64,000 bases of DNA, from assembly GCF_900240275.1 (NCBI RefSeq), contig NZ_LT964761.1, positions 639,069 through 703,068 on the forward strand. The letters are read 5' to 3'. The position numbers and the translations under genes are program-made. Source of the stretch: [Lactobacillus] timonensis. GTDB taxonomy: Bacteria > Bacillota > Bacilli > Lactobacillales > Lactobacillaceae. Below are positions 49,114 to 57,972 of this stretch, one piece after another. The notes beneath the pieces were generated by a model that was given only the letters and a program-made list of their open reading frames with translations, was not told the DNA's origin and did no database searches. Position 1 is the first letter of the stretch; every line of letters starts with the position of its first letter.

Positions 49114-51099
49114 TTACTCTCCTGCTAACGCCTCAATAGGGTTAAGGCGAGCAGCTCGTCTGGCCGGCAATAAGGCAGCGACAAAGGAAATGATAACGGC
49201 AATCGCAAAGCCCATTACAACCGTTTCCCAGCTTAATTGGACCATGTTGTACTTCACGATCCGGTACAATGCCCGGTTCAGGAAGAAGGCCGCAATAAAG
49301 GCAATGATTTCGGCGAGGATTGCAGAAGAGAGACCAATAATGATCGACTCCGAAGTGAATAGTCGGCGAATATCCTTCCGCCGTTCACCAAGTGCCCGCA
49401 AAATACCAATTTCCTTGGTCCGTTCAGCAACCGACATATACATTGTCACAATAATCATCAATGCGGAAACCAATAGTGAGATGCCAGCAATTGCTGATAA
49501 AACTGTCGAAGCAACCTTGACGTAGTTATTGACAGTCTTCAAAATCGAGCCGACTGTAATTCCGCCCAGAATGTACTTGCCATCCACACCCTTCAAATTG
49601 TTAATCTTGTCAGCCACACCGCTGACCTGGTCTAGCTTAGCAACGCTGACCGCCACCGTGTTAGGGCTTGTCTCAGCGCCGGCAGCTTGGAAAGCATCAC
49701 GATACGTTCGATATGAACTAGACGAAACAGCCATTCCACTGTTACTGCCGGTAAAACCAACCACCTTCAACTTTAAAGAAATCTGAACAGGCATGCCATC
49801 AGGCTTCAGCCAGTTAAATTCCATCTGAATTTTCTTGCCAAGCAGCGTTCGGTAGCTTGTAACGCTAGTAAGATTTTCCGCCGTTTTCCGGTCAAGAACA
49901 ATTTCACCCTTACCTGGCTTGTGCCCCTGCTTAATGGAGTGGTTACTCTTGGAATTGCCCCAAGTATCAACACTGGATGCACTAACCGACTTAGCACCAT
50001 GTTTAAACCGTGCCATGGTAATAATGTACCCAGGTTCCACATTCGACACGTTCTTCAGATTCCGTAAACGCTTAATTTCTTGCTGGTTAATTAGCATTGC
50101 CTGCGGGTCGCTGACATAATTTTGCGTCGTGTCCTGAATTTGCTGCATCGTCATCTTTTTACCAGTCGTGTTTCGCTGGACCGTAATCACCCGTGGGTTA
50201 ACGAGGCTGTTGATTTGGTCGTTGATAAAACCGTTGACCCCTCTGCCAAGGGCCGTAAACAGCAAAACGGCAAAAATCCCGATAGCCGTGCCAATAATAA
50301 TTAGTGAATTCCGCCAGAAGTTATAGCGAAAGTGCTTAAAAGCCGTTCGGTAACTGGCGGCAGCTGGCAGCACGCGTGATTGAAGGTGCACACTATCGGT
50401 TGGCAACGGATAGGGCGGACGTAGCTGATCGTCACCAGCCACTTGACCATTATCTAGGTGGACGATCCGAGTACCATGTTTAGCAACTTCTTGCGAGTGA
50501 GTAACCGCAATGACCAGTTTACCGTCCTTGGCGATTACATCCAGTAATTCGAGCACTTCCTGGGTGTTTTCTGCGTCCAGCGCCCCCGTTGGCTCATCAG
50601 CAATGATAATCTTCGGGTCAGCTGCCAGTGCCCGGGCAATCGCTACCCGCTGTTTTTGACCTCCCGATAGCTGGCGAGGATATTTAGCCACCTGGTCCCC
50701 CAAACCAACCTTTTCCAGTAACTGGAGCGCACGATCTTTCCTTTCGCTAGCGTTAAGGGTCGTCATATCTAATGACATCTGAACGTTATCAAGGACCGTC
50801 AAATGCGGAATTAAGTTATACGCTTGGTAGATATAGCCAACTGTTTCCCGCCGGTATTGGTCCATCATCCGTTCCTGTCGGTGGTCTAAGGCCTTGCCAT
50901 TGACACTGACCTGACCTTCAAATTGACGATCCAGACCACCAATAATATTCATTAAAGTTGTCTTGCCACCGCCAGATTCACCCAAAATCGACACAAATTC
51001 CCCTGGATTAAAGGACAAGTTAATACCCTTTAAAACCGGAAACTCATTATTTCCCAGGAAATATGATTTCCTGATATTTGTTAACGTCAAATAAGCCAA
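49114..51099 (-). CDS. MacB-like ABC transporter, fused ATPase and FtsX-type permease
   Basis: 661 residues. The ATPase half (about 1-230) has Walker A 'ILGESGGGKTTLMNIIGGLD', Q-loop 'VGYIYQAYNLIPHLTVLDNV', signature 'YPRQLSGGQKQRVAIARALA' and Walker B 'IIIADEPTGALDAENT'. One membrane segment (about 268-290) is followed by a large MacB_PCD periplasm-like domain and three C-terminal membrane segments with the FtsX domain ('VAERTKEIGILRALGERRKD', 'LPARRAARLNPIEALAGE'). Such proteins export peptides or resist antimicrobial peptides. Start TTG at 51097-51099 behind GGGGTG. Monocistronic as far as visible. Confidence 0.93.
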   Translation of the reverse strand: MAYLTLTNIRKSYFLGNNEFPVLKGINLSFNPGEFVSILGESGGGKTTLMNIIGGLDRQFEGQVSVNGKALDHRQERMMDQYRRETVGYIYQAYNLIPHLTVLDNVQMSLDMTTLNASERKDRALQLLEKVGLGDQVAKYPRQLSGGQKQRVAIARALAADPKIIIADEPTGALDAENTQEVLELLDVIAKDGKLVIAVTHSQEVAKHGTRIVHLDNGQVAGDDQLRPPYPLPTDSVHLQSRVLPAAASYRTAFKHFRYNFWRNSLIIIGTAIGIFAVLLFTALGRGVNGFINDQINSLVNPRVITVQRNTTGKKMTMQQIQDTTQNYVSDPQAMLINQQEIKRLRNLKNVSNVEPGYIITMARFKHGAKSVSASSVDTWGNSKSNHSIKQGHKPGKGEIVLDRKTAENLTSVTSYRTLLGKKIQMEFNWLKPDGMPVQISLKLKVVGFTGSNSGMAVSSSSYRTYRDAFQAAGAETSPNTVAVSVAKLDQVSGVADKINNLKGVDGKYILGGITVGSILKTVNNYVKVASTVLSAIAGISLLVSALMIIVTMYMSVAERTKEIGILRALGERRKDIRRLFTSESIIIGLSSAILAEIIAFIAAFFLNRALYRIVKYNMVQLSWETVVMGFAIAVIISFVAALLPARRAARLNPIEALAGE

Positions 51100-51184
51100 A
51101 GTGGCACCCCATTTCTCACCAGTGCAAATGATCTTTAGTGATCATACCATTAATAAGAGAAATTTGACCACTTTTCACGACCCT

Positions 51185-52474
51185 TTATTCAAAACTATTA
51201 CCGCCATTGTGCCCGCCAACAAGACCGGCTCGTTCAAGCATTGTCCCACCACGTTTTAAACTAGTGCCATAGAAAACGGCAGTTGGCCCAAACCGATCAC
51301 GCAGCTGATCGACCAACCGATCGAATTGATACTGCTTAACCTGCTTTTGTGCGGGTGAAAAGAGGGAAAGCTGCTGTCCACTTAACTTGCTCAGTCTCCC
51401 CAAACTGACCGCAATATTGCGAACCGACTCACCATCCCATTCCTGCTTAAACATTAGTAGTAATTCTTTGACAATTTCGCGGCTATCCGCCGTAGTAGCA
51501 ATTCGGTGGTGGTGGGCAAAGCCACTCCGCCCCATGGTATAACCCGAAAAACCGATCGAAAGCCCTATTTCGCCCGCTGCTTCACCGTGGTGGCGCATCC
51601 GCGAAGTGACCTGCTGGCCAATTTCTTTAATAACGACCGCAATCTCTTCTTCGGTATGGTAATCACGGGGAAGTACTTGTGAATTACTCCAGCTGCGTTC
51701 CCGCGACGGGGAAAACCTATTCAGCTCACTACGGTCGATTCCCCAAGCCAGAGCATAAAGCTGCTTACCAATCACTCCCAACCGGCTGCCAATCCAGTAA
51801 GGGTTAGACTTCGCAAGGTCGCCCAATGAATGAATACCGTAGCTTTCCAGGTGAGAAGCTGTTCGCTGACCAATACTCCAAATCTTAGTCAAATCGTTAA
51901 CCGGCCAGACCATGGACGCAAAGGTCTGATATGACAGGCTTCCTCGCAGGTTCGGACTATGTTTAGCGAAGAGGTCCAGGGCTAGCTTTGCCTGCACAGG
52001 ATTCTGGCCAATGCCAACCGTCACGTAGAGTCCCAACCGCTGGTAAACCGTTCGCTGAATCCGTTGCGCCACTTCATCAGGGGTCTTGCCAAAAAGACGC
52101 CATGAATGGGTCATATCAATAATTGTTTCGTCAATAGAATAAGGCCAACATTGCGCGCCAGCAGCAAATTGACGAAAAAGCTGGTTAATTACCAGGTTCT
52201 TTCTTATATAGAGGTTCATCCGTGGCGGAACCACCATTAGTCGCGGATCATCGGGAACTTCGTACGCCCGGTCAACGTTACTAATCTTAAATTGTTTCTT
52301 CGCCATTGGAGAAGCTGCTAACACCAACCCCCGTCCAGTATTTTTCGTTTCTGACATAACAATTAACGTCGCTTTTAATGGATCAAGTCCTCTCGCAACG
52401 CATTCGACACTCGCGTAAAACGACTTATTATCAATCATGAAAAAAAGACCATGCGGCTCTCTTGAGTAATCCAT
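51185..52474 (-). CDS. SOS-inducible Y-family DNA polymerase (UmuC/UvrX type)
   Basis: 429 residues. Translesion polymerase with the first catalytic region 'FFMIDNKSFYASVECVARGL', the second 'CWPYSIDETIIDMT' (SIDE motif), a helix-hairpin-helix region 'IWSIGQRTASHLESYGIHSL' and a little-finger domain at the end. It lacks a UmuD-type partner here. Start ATG 52474 behind GAGGTGGGAG. The promoter is overlaid by a perfect LexA box, so it is repressed until DNA damage. The YolD-like protein at 14563, under the same box, is its likely accessory. Confidence 0.93.
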   Translation of the reverse strand: MDYSREPHGLFFMIDNKSFYASVECVARGLDPLKATLIVMSETKNTGRGLVLAASPMAKKQFKISNVDRAYEVPDDPRLMVVPPRMNLYIRKNLVINQLFRQFAAGAQCWPYSIDETIIDMTHSWRLFGKTPDEVAQRIQRTVYQRLGLYVTVGIGQNPVQAKLALDLFAKHSPNLRGSLSYQTFASMVWPVNDLTKIWSIGQRTASHLESYGIHSLGDLAKSNPYWIGSRLGVIGKQLYALAWGIDRSELNRFSPSRERSWSNSQVLPRDYHTEEEIAVVIKEIGQQVTSRMRHHGEAAGEIGLSIGFSGYTMGRSGFAHHHRIATTADSREIVKELLLMFKQEWDGESVRNIAVSLGRLSKLSGQQLSLFSPAQKQVKQYQFDRLVDQLRDRFGPTAVFYGTSLKRGGTMLERAGLVGGHNGGNSFE

Positions 52475-52492
52475 TCTCCCACCTCGCTATTT

Positions 52493-52521
52493 ATTATAGC
52501 GAACAAACGTTCGATTAACAA
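52493..52521 (-). promoter_or_regulatory. LexA-controlled promoter of the Y-family polymerase
   Basis: Minus strand: -35 TTGTTA (52516-52521), 17-base spacer, -10 TATAAT (52493-52498). The LexA box CGAACAAACGTTCG (52500-52513) fills the spacer, so LexA and RNA polymerase exclude each other. Confidence 0.85.
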
Positions 52522-52636
52522 ATTGTCATTTGCTGACTATCAATGCGAAACCGTTTTCTTTCCCGCAGTAAAAACTATCAACTTATCTATCCCCGTTAGA
52601 TACCGCCATGATGGGGATTATTCCCCAAAATTCACC

Positions 52637-52668
52637 TTGCAAGACTTTATTTTTTATGGTAGCCTAAA
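52637..52668 (+). promoter_or_regulatory. mntH promoter with DtxR/MntR-like operator
   Basis: -35 TTGCAA (52637-52642), 17-base spacer, -10 TAGCCT (52660-52665). The dyad TTTATGGTAGCCTAAA (52653-52668) overlaps the -10 and matches its reverse complement at 12 of 16 positions, in the style of DtxR/MntR boxes. No yybP-type riboswitch was seen in the leader. Confidence 0.5.
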
Positions 52669-52739
52669 AAAGGTTTTGACGGGGGTTAACTCTCGTTATA
52701 TAACTGAGAAAACTTTATATCAGAAAGGTGGATTTACAC

Positions 52740-54308
52740 GTGGCAACTGAAAACAATCAGCCTAAGCAACATCATCGTTTGATCGAGTACGCTAACGGTG
52801 AGTCTCTGCAGGAAATCAATGGAACCGTTAAGGTCCCTCAAGGAAAGGGCTTCTGGCGAACCTTATTCGCTTACTCCGGCCCCGGCGCACTTGTTGCCGT
52901 TGGCTACATGGATCCTGGTAACTGGTCAACATCAATTACCGGTGGTCAAAGTTTCCAGTACACACTGATGACAACGATCCTGATTTCAAGTTTGATCGCG
53001 ATGCTTTTACAATACATGGCAGCTAAACTTGGAATCGTTACTCAAATGGACCTGGCACAAGCTACTCGTGCTCGGACAGGCAAAGCCTTAGGGATCGTTT
53101 TATGGATCATGACTGAATTTGCCATCATGGCAACGGACATTGCGGAAGTTATCGGTGCAGCTATTGCGCTGAACCTTCTCTTCCACATCCCACTAGTACC
53201 CGCCGTCTTCATTACTGTCCTTGACGTCCTGGTACTCTTACTGCTGACCAAGATTGGGTTCCGGAAAATCGAAGCAATCGTTGCTTGCCTGATCTTAGTT
53301 ATTCTCTTTGTCTTCCTATACGAAGTTATCCTCTCTCGTCCTGACTGGGGTGCCGCTTTTGCCGGCTTAATACCATCGCCAAAGGTCATTGCCAAAGAGC
53401 CAGTTGTTGGTGGTATTTCTCCACTGACTGGGACACTGGGGATTATCGGTGCGACGGTTATGCCGCACAACCTGTACCTGCACTCAGCTATTTCTCAGAC
53501 TCGTGAAATTGACCATGACGATCCAGAAAGTGTTCGTCAAACCGTTCGTTTCACTACTTGGGACTCCAACATCCAACTGTCATTAGCTTTCGTTGTTAAC
53601 TCCTTGCTATTAATCGTTGGGGTGGCCGTCTTCAAGATGGGGGCTGTTAAGGATTCCAGTTTCTTCGGCCTGTATGACGCATTAAACAACACCTCAATGC
53701 TTAGCAATCATATCCTTATTGCAGTTGCTAAGTCTGGTTTGCTGGCAACACTCTTTGCCGTTGCCCTGCTGGCTTCTGGTCAAAACTCCACGATTACCGG
53801 GACTTTGACTGGTCAGGTGATTATGGAAGGATTCATCCACATGCGAATGCCTCTATGGGCTCGGCGGTTAGTAACCCGTTTGATTTCCATCATCCCTGTG
53901 CTGCTTTGTGTCTCCTTCACTGCCCGTGATAGTGTGATGGAACAACATGCGGCCCTGAACATGCTGATGGAAAACTCCCAGGTCTTCCTAGCAATTGACT
54001 TGCCATTCTCCATGCTGCCGCTGATCATGATGACTGACAGCAAGCTGGAAATGGGTGAGTTCAAGAACAACAAGGCCGTTAAGATCCTTGGCTGGATTTC
54101 AGTCCTTGTCCTGACTGGCCTGAACCTCTACAACATGCCACAAACCTTTGAAGGTTTCGGTGTTTGGAACAAGACACTTGCGGATACCTTGGCATACATT
54201 ACCATCGTCTTCATTATTGTCCTGTTAACTTGGACAATTGTTGAATACCGTCAAGGGGAAAAGCGTTTCTTGGCAGAACGTGAAAAAGCAGCGAAGGAAG
54301 CTAAGTAA
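52740..54308 (+). CDS. mntH: Nramp-family manganese (divalent metal) transporter MntH
   Basis: 522 residues with 11 membrane segments. 'YMDPGNWSTSITGGQSFQYT' (DPGN motif, helix 1) and 'GATVMPHNLYLHSAISQTRE' (MPH motif, helix 6) are the metal-binding unwound helices of Nramp proteins. It imports Mn2+ with protons, important for lactobacilli that use manganese against oxidative stress. The start is GTG 52740 (MATENNQ), eight bases after GGTGG; the GTG at 52728 lies on the Shine-Dalgarno itself. Strong terminator follows. Confidence 0.95.
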   Translation: MATENNQPKQHHRLIEYANGESLQEINGTVKVPQGKGFWRTLFAYSGPGALVAVGYMDPGNWSTSITGGQSFQYTLMTTILISSLIAMLLQYMAAKLGIVTQMDLAQATRARTGKALGIVLWIMTEFAIMATDIAEVIGAAIALNLLFHIPLVPAVFITVLDVLVLLLLTKIGFRKIEAIVACLILVILFVFLYEVILSRPDWGAAFAGLIPSPKVIAKEPVVGGISPLTGTLGIIGATVMPHNLYLHSAISQTREIDHDDPESVRQTVRFTTWDSNIQLSLAFVVNSLLLIVGVAVFKMGAVKDSSFFGLYDALNNTSMLSNHILIAVAKSGLLATLFAVALLASGQNSTITGTLTGQVIMEGFIHMRMPLWARRLVTRLISIIPVLLCVSFTARDSVMEQHAALNMLMENSQVFLAIDLPFSMLPLIMMTDSKLEMGEFKNNKAVKILGWISVLVLTGLNLYNMPQTFEGFGVWNKTLADTLAYITIVFIIVLLTWTIVEYRQGEKRFLAEREKAAKEAK

Positions 54309-54334
54309 TTAATTATTCACTATCAATTAGTTTT

Positions 54335-54370
54335 ACAGGGACGGTTGGCAAGCCAATCGTCCCTGTTTTA
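54335..54370 (+). terminator. Terminator of mntH
   Basis: ACAGGGACGGTTGG-CAAG-CCAATCGTCCCTGTTTTAG hairpin, stem of 14 with one wobble. Confidence 0.85.
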
Positions 54371-54380
54371 GTTTGCTATT

Positions 54381-54406
54381 CATGGCGGCTTTCGCCATGG
54401 TATAAT
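54381..54406 (+). promoter_or_regulatory. Promoter with palindrome before the low-complexity protein
   Basis: The dyad CATGGCG-GCTTT-CGCCATG (54381-54399) abuts the extended -10 TGGTATAAT (54398-54406). The dyad occupies the spacer, where a repressor would block the promoter. Confidence 0.5.
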
Positions 54407-54456
54407 ACATTCATTAGTTAACGACGTCGAATGCGCCGTTTGATGAGGTGAAATCG

Positions 54457-55020
54457 ATGAATAATGATCAACAACCGGACCGCAATACCCGGGTGGGCCG
54501 CTACGACACCCCACGGAAGAAATCCCGTAGTCGTCGTGAACAACGCCGGCAAAATGCAGCTGCTAACCAGCGCGGGATGCGTTCAGTCAGTTCACACAAA
54601 CATAATGGCGGTAAGCGGCTCTTTTTTACTATCCTTGGCATCCTTGTAGTGGTCTTGGTGGCCACAATCATTGTCTTTGCCGTCAAGCAACAGAACCCGG
54701 TTAACACGGATAACAACAACACTACCGTTTCGTCTAGCTCGCGCAAGCACAAAAAGAAAAAGTCTCACAAGCGTCATCACAGCGAGGGTTCCATGAGTGA
54801 AACGGTCAATGAACCGGAAACGACTACCACCACAACGCAAACAACGCCGTCCAGCAGTAGTCAATCTCCCCAGCAACCGGAGAATAACAATAACCAGCAA
54901 GCAAATAGCAACAATAATAACAACAATGCTGGCCAGCAACAGAAGCCGGCTGAGAGTAGCAATAACAATAACAATCAACCTCAACCAAGTAATCCACCTG
55001 CTCAGCAGCAGTCACATTAA
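54457..55020 (+). CDS. Membrane-anchored Ser/Asn/Gln-rich hypothetical protein
   Basis: 187 residues. A basic N-terminal region (about 1-55; 'RYDTPRKKSRSRREQRRQNA') is followed by one membrane helix ('FFTILGILVVVLVATIIVFA') and an outer low-complexity tail made of Ser, Lys/His, Thr, Asn and Gln runs. The topology is probably N-in, tail-out, as in some cell-wall or division-associated anchors. ATG 54457 follows GAGGTG. No known domain. The next gene is thrS with its own promoter. Confidence 0.75.
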   Translation: MNNDQQPDRNTRVGRYDTPRKKSRSRREQRRQNAAANQRGMRSVSSHKHNGGKRLFFTILGILVVVLVATIIVFAVKQQNPVNTDNNNTTVSSSSRKHKKKKSHKRHHSEGSMSETVNEPETTTTTTQTTPSSSSQSPQQPENNNNQQANSNNNNNNAGQQQKPAESSNNNNNQPQPSNPPAQQQSH

Positions 55021-55074
55021 TAAATATTCAGCGGTTGCCTTCGGGAATTAAATTAAATAATTCTCATTTAGTGC

Positions 55075-55102
55075 TTGACACCGCTAGTGTCAATGCTATA
55101 CT
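55075..55102 (+). promoter_or_regulatory. Promoter of the thrS T-box transcript
   Basis: -35 TTGACA (55075-55080), 16-base spacer, extended -10 TGCTATACT (TATACT at 55097-55102). Confidence 0.75.
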
Positions 55103-55107
55103 GAAAA

Positions 55108-55352
55108 GCAATTAGAGGACATGCCCTCTCGCAGTTGTTATCCAGGGAGTCGGTGCCTTGGCTGGAAGCACCGTTAACCACTACGTAAGGAGTACCACCT
55201 CGTTCTTGCTACCCGAAATAAGGGCGGCCGGGCCGTGACCCGTTACCACGCCAAGAGAGAGTATTCGTATGCTCTGAATGTGGGTGGAACCACGCTGATT
55301 TTGTTATCAACGTCCCTAGTACTACAGTCGTAGTACTAGGGGCTTTTTATTT
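55108..55352 (+). ncRNA. T-box leader (tRNA-Thr sensing) of thrS
   Basis: About 245-base leader. The T-box proper GTGGGTGGAACCACGC (near 55282-55297), whose UGGA-type bulge pairs with the uncharged tRNA 3' end, precedes the intrinsic terminator CCCTAGTACTAC-AGTC-GTAGTACTAGGGG with a T tract (55312-55350). Upstream is a Stem I with a specifier region AGTACCACC near 55188-55196, in which ACC reads as threonine. Uncharged tRNA-Thr would favour the antiterminator and turn on thrS. Confidence 0.9.
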
Positions 55353-55372
55353 TTCATAAGGAGAGGATTTCG

Positions 55373-57178
55373 ATGGCACAAGTACAATTATTATCACCAG
55401 ATGGTTCAGTCAAAAAGGTTGACCGCGATTCTCAAGAAGCCCTGGCTGCTCTGCGGCAAACTGCCGCCTTGCTGCTGAAGGCTGCCTTGAAGCAGGAATT
55501 TGACGGGATTCGTTTAGGCGAAGCAGTTGTTGACGAGGATGGTTTCCACGTTGACTCCGATAAGGATGACCAACAGGTTTCCGTTGACCAACTTCCAGAA
55601 CTCGCTGCAGCAATTAAAAAGATGGTCAAGGCCGACGTCAAGGTTGAACGGGTTGAAAGCAGCTTAGACGACGCACTGTCTAAGGCTGGTGACGACCAAT
55701 ACTCCCACGAGTTGCTGAAGGAAGCCGCTGATGGCAACAAGGTCATCTTATACGAAGTAAACGGCGTGATCGCCCCTGCCCAAGCTGATATCCTGCTCTA
55801 CGCTGATATCATCAAGAACTACGACCTGCTGTCAGTTGCCGGTGCATACTGGAAGGGTATGTCCTCCAACCCAATGCTGCAACGAATTTACGGGACTGCT
55901 TTCTTCAAGAAGGCTGACCTGGAAGAAGACCTGAAGAAGCGCCAGGAAGCTCGTGAACGTGACCACCGGGTTATTGGTAACCAGCTTGACCTCTTCTTCG
56001 TTGACCCGAAGGTTGGTGCCGGCCTGCCATACTGGATGCCTAAGGGTGCAACAATTCGCCGGACGATCGAACGTTACATCATCGACCGTGAAGTGGCCGA
56101 CGACTACAAGCACGTTTACACTCCTGTCCTGATGAACCTGGATGCTTACAAGACTTCTGGTCACTGGGAACACTACCGTGATGACATGTTCCCACCGATG
56201 GACATGGGCGATGGCGAAATGCTGGAACTGCGGCCAATGAACTGCCCAAGCCACATTCAGATTTACAAGCACCACATTCGTTCATACCGTGACCTGCCGC
56301 TGCGGATTGCCGAACTAGGGATGATGCACCGTTATGAGAAGTCTGGTGCCCTTTCTGGTCTGCAACGTGTTCGTGAAATGACGCTTAACGACGGCCACAC
56401 CTTTGTTGCCCTGGACCAAATCCGGAGCGAATTTGCCAAGATTCTGAAGCTGATCATGTCAGTTTACGAAGACTTCGACATCACCGACTACAGCTTCCGT
56501 CTGTCGCTGCGTGACCCGAAGAACACCAAGAAGTACTACGCTAACGACGAGATGTGGGAACGTTCTCAGAAGCTGCTGAAGGCGGCCATGGACGACTTGA
56601 ACCTGGACTACTACGAAGCAGAAGGTGAAGCTGCCTTCTACGGTCCAAAGCTGGATATCCAGACTAAGACGGCTCTCGGCAATGAAGAAACGATGTCCAC
56701 TATTCAACTGGACTTCATGCTGCCTGACCGCTTCGGCCTGACTTACGTTGGTAAGGACGGCAAGGAACACATGCCAGTGATGATCCACCGTGGGGTTGTC
56801 GGGACGATGGAACGGTTTGTGGCTTACCTGACCGAAATCTACAAGGGTGCTTTCCCAACTTGGCTGGCACCTGAACAAGTCCACATCATCCCGGTTTCTG
56901 ACGACAAGCACGGTAAATATGCTGAAGAAATTGCCAAGAAGATGAAGGCTGCTAACATCCGGGTTGTCGTTGACCACCGGAACGAAAAAATGGGCTACAA
57001 GATTCGTGAAAGCCAGACCCAGAAGGTGCCATACACCCTGGTTGTCGGTGCCGACGAAATGAAGAACGGTGGCGTTTCCGTCCGGAAGTACGGTGAAAAG
57101 GACCAAAACGAAATGTCCCTTGATGACTTTATGAAGGAAATCCTCGACGACATTGCTTCATATTCACGGGAAAAGTAA
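55373..57178 (+). CDS. thrS: Threonyl-tRNA synthetase with reduced TGS and editing regions
   Basis: Charges tRNA-Thr. The catalytic core is intact: '[20 protein letters not shown]' (zinc Cys), '[20 protein letters not shown]' (motif 2), 'LNDGHTFV' (zinc His) and '[20 protein letters not shown]' (third zinc His, motif 3), then an anticodon-binding domain. The protein is only 601 residues against about 640-655 usual. The TGS core seems missing: '[20 protein letters not shown]' runs almost directly into the editing domain. In that domain the HxxxH signature is replaced by '[10 protein letters not shown]' and the CRGPH-type motif by '[13 protein letters not shown]', so editing of Ser-tRNA-Thr is doubtful. 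ATG follows AAGGAGAGG. Confidence 0.93.
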   Translation: MAQVQLLSPDGSVKKVDRDSQEALAALRQTAALLLKAALKQEFDGIRLGEAVVDEDGFHVDSDKDDQQVSVDQLPELAAAIKKMVKADVKVERVESSLDDALSKAGDDQYSHELLKEAADGNKVILYEVNGVIAPAQADILLYADIIKNYDLLSVAGAYWKGMSSNPMLQRIYGTAFFKKADLEEDLKKRQEARERDHRVIGNQLDLFFVDPKVGAGLPYWMPKGATIRRTIERYIIDREVADDYKHVYTPVLMNLDAYKTSGHWEHYRDDMFPPMDMGDGEMLELRPMNCPSHIQIYKHHIRSYRDLPLRIAELGMMHRYEKSGALSGLQRVREMTLNDGHTFVALDQIRSEFAKILKLIMSVYEDFDITDYSFRLSLRDPKNTKKYYANDEMWERSQKLLKAAMDDLNLDYYEAEGEAAFYGPKLDIQTKTALGNEETMSTIQLDFMLPDRFGLTYVGKDGKEHMPVMIHRGVVGTMERFVAYLTEIYKGAFPTWLAPEQVHIIPVSDDKHGKYAEEIAKKMKAANIRVVVDHRNEKMGYKIRESQTQKVPYTLVVGADEMKNGGVSVRKYGEKDQNEMSLDDFMKEILDDIASYSREK

Positions 57179-57190
57179 ACCTAAATAACT

Positions 57191-57232
57191 AATCGTCGCT
57201 GACACCTCCCATGGTATTAGCGGCGATTTTAT
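57191..57232 (+). terminator. Terminator of thrS
   Basis: AATCGTCGCT/AGCGGCGATT stem (one wobble) followed by TTATAT. Confidence 0.65.
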
Positions 57233-57624
57233 ATATCCATATAGCAAAAAGCACCTCTGTATCATCAAGCGGGTTTAACCCGTTGTTGACAATGCAAAGG
57301 TATTTTTTAATGGCTATTGTTTAAGATAGTCGGTCAACCGTTGCAGCTGGTAGGACCCCCGCGTACGTGGGTAAATGAACAACTCTCCCCATCAGATAAG
57401 TCACTAATTAAGAAAAAAGACGTCGATCAGCTTGCTCAGCAGTACCGAAACAGCCATCCTGAAGTAGTCAACAGATTGAATAAACTGTTAGCTGCATTGG
57501 CTGGTCTTAATGATGGTACTACTGAAATCGTTGGTAGTGTTTTAAATCCACTAGTCACCCAAAAAATGACCAGCCCGGTGATATCGGCCAGGGAATACTC
57601 AATAACATTCACGACTAGTAAAAT
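57233..57624. other. Region without a convincing gene; possible remnants
   Basis: 392 bases. 57245-57308 can fold as a long hairpin with a central CGGGTTTAACCCG and flanking AAAAAGCACCT / AGGTATTTTTT arms, like a terminator or element end. One frame (57317 onward, TTG start, no ribosome binding site) reads 'VDQLAQQYRNSHPEVVNRLN' and runs into the next terminator, so it is a gene relic rather than a gene. GGACCCCCGCGTACGTGGGT near 57354 resembles half of a type I-E CRISPR repeat but occurs once only. Confidence 0.4.
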
Positions 57625-57667
57625 AAAGGATCTGGACGCCTACTTGCGCAGCCCAGATCCTTTTTAT
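57625..57667. terminator. Bidirectional terminator
   Basis: AAAGGATCTGG/CCAGATCCTTT stem with T tract, overlapping the end of the MGMT-like gene. Confidence 0.75.
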
Positions 57668-57972
57668 ATTCCTTGCCACTGACATTTTTTAATATCGACG
57701 TGGTCAACATCCTTGAAGGGCACTCCCTCTGCCGCTAGCATTGGACCCTGGTCAACCCAGCCGGGGACCAAGCGGCCGTTGGCGGTCACGACCCGGTGAC
57801 AGGGGTGGTGTCCCACGCCGCCAAATTTGCCAAGAACTTTCCCAACCAGACGGGCGTTTTGCGGGCGTCCAATTAAGCGGGCAATCTGTCCGTAGGTTGC
57901 CACCCGACCCTGCGGAATAATGTCGACCATTTGCAAAACCGCCGTGGTGAATTGTTCATCAATTTTTGTCAT
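57664..57972 (-). CDS. MGMT-family alkyltransferase-domain protein
   Basis: 102 residues: only the DNA-binding and active-site domain of O6-alkylguanine-DNA alkyltransferases. 'VLQMVDIIPQGRVATYGQIA' is the helix-turn-helix, 'ARLVGKVLGKFGGVGHHPCH' contains the active-site PCHR with Cys present, followed by 'RVVTANGRLVPGW'. Alkyltransferase-like proteins have Trp at that site, so this one may still transfer alkyl groups. It overlaps the UMF1 gene by 14 bases and closes a three-gene operon. Confidence 0.88.
   Translation of the reverse strand: MTKIDEQFTTAVLQMVDIIPQGRVATYGQIARLIGRPQNARLVGKVLGKFGGVGHHPCHRVVTANGRLVPGWVDQGPMLAAEGVPFKDVDHVDIKKCQWQGI

Noticed and set aside
57350-57378. CRISPR array
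   Set aside because: Only one repeat-like sequence, no spacers, no second repeat and no cas genes in the window.
57317-57682. 121-residue open frame after thrS
   Set aside because: Starts at a TTG without ribosome binding site and reads through the terminator into the 3' end of the MGMT-like gene; treated as a possible relic only.
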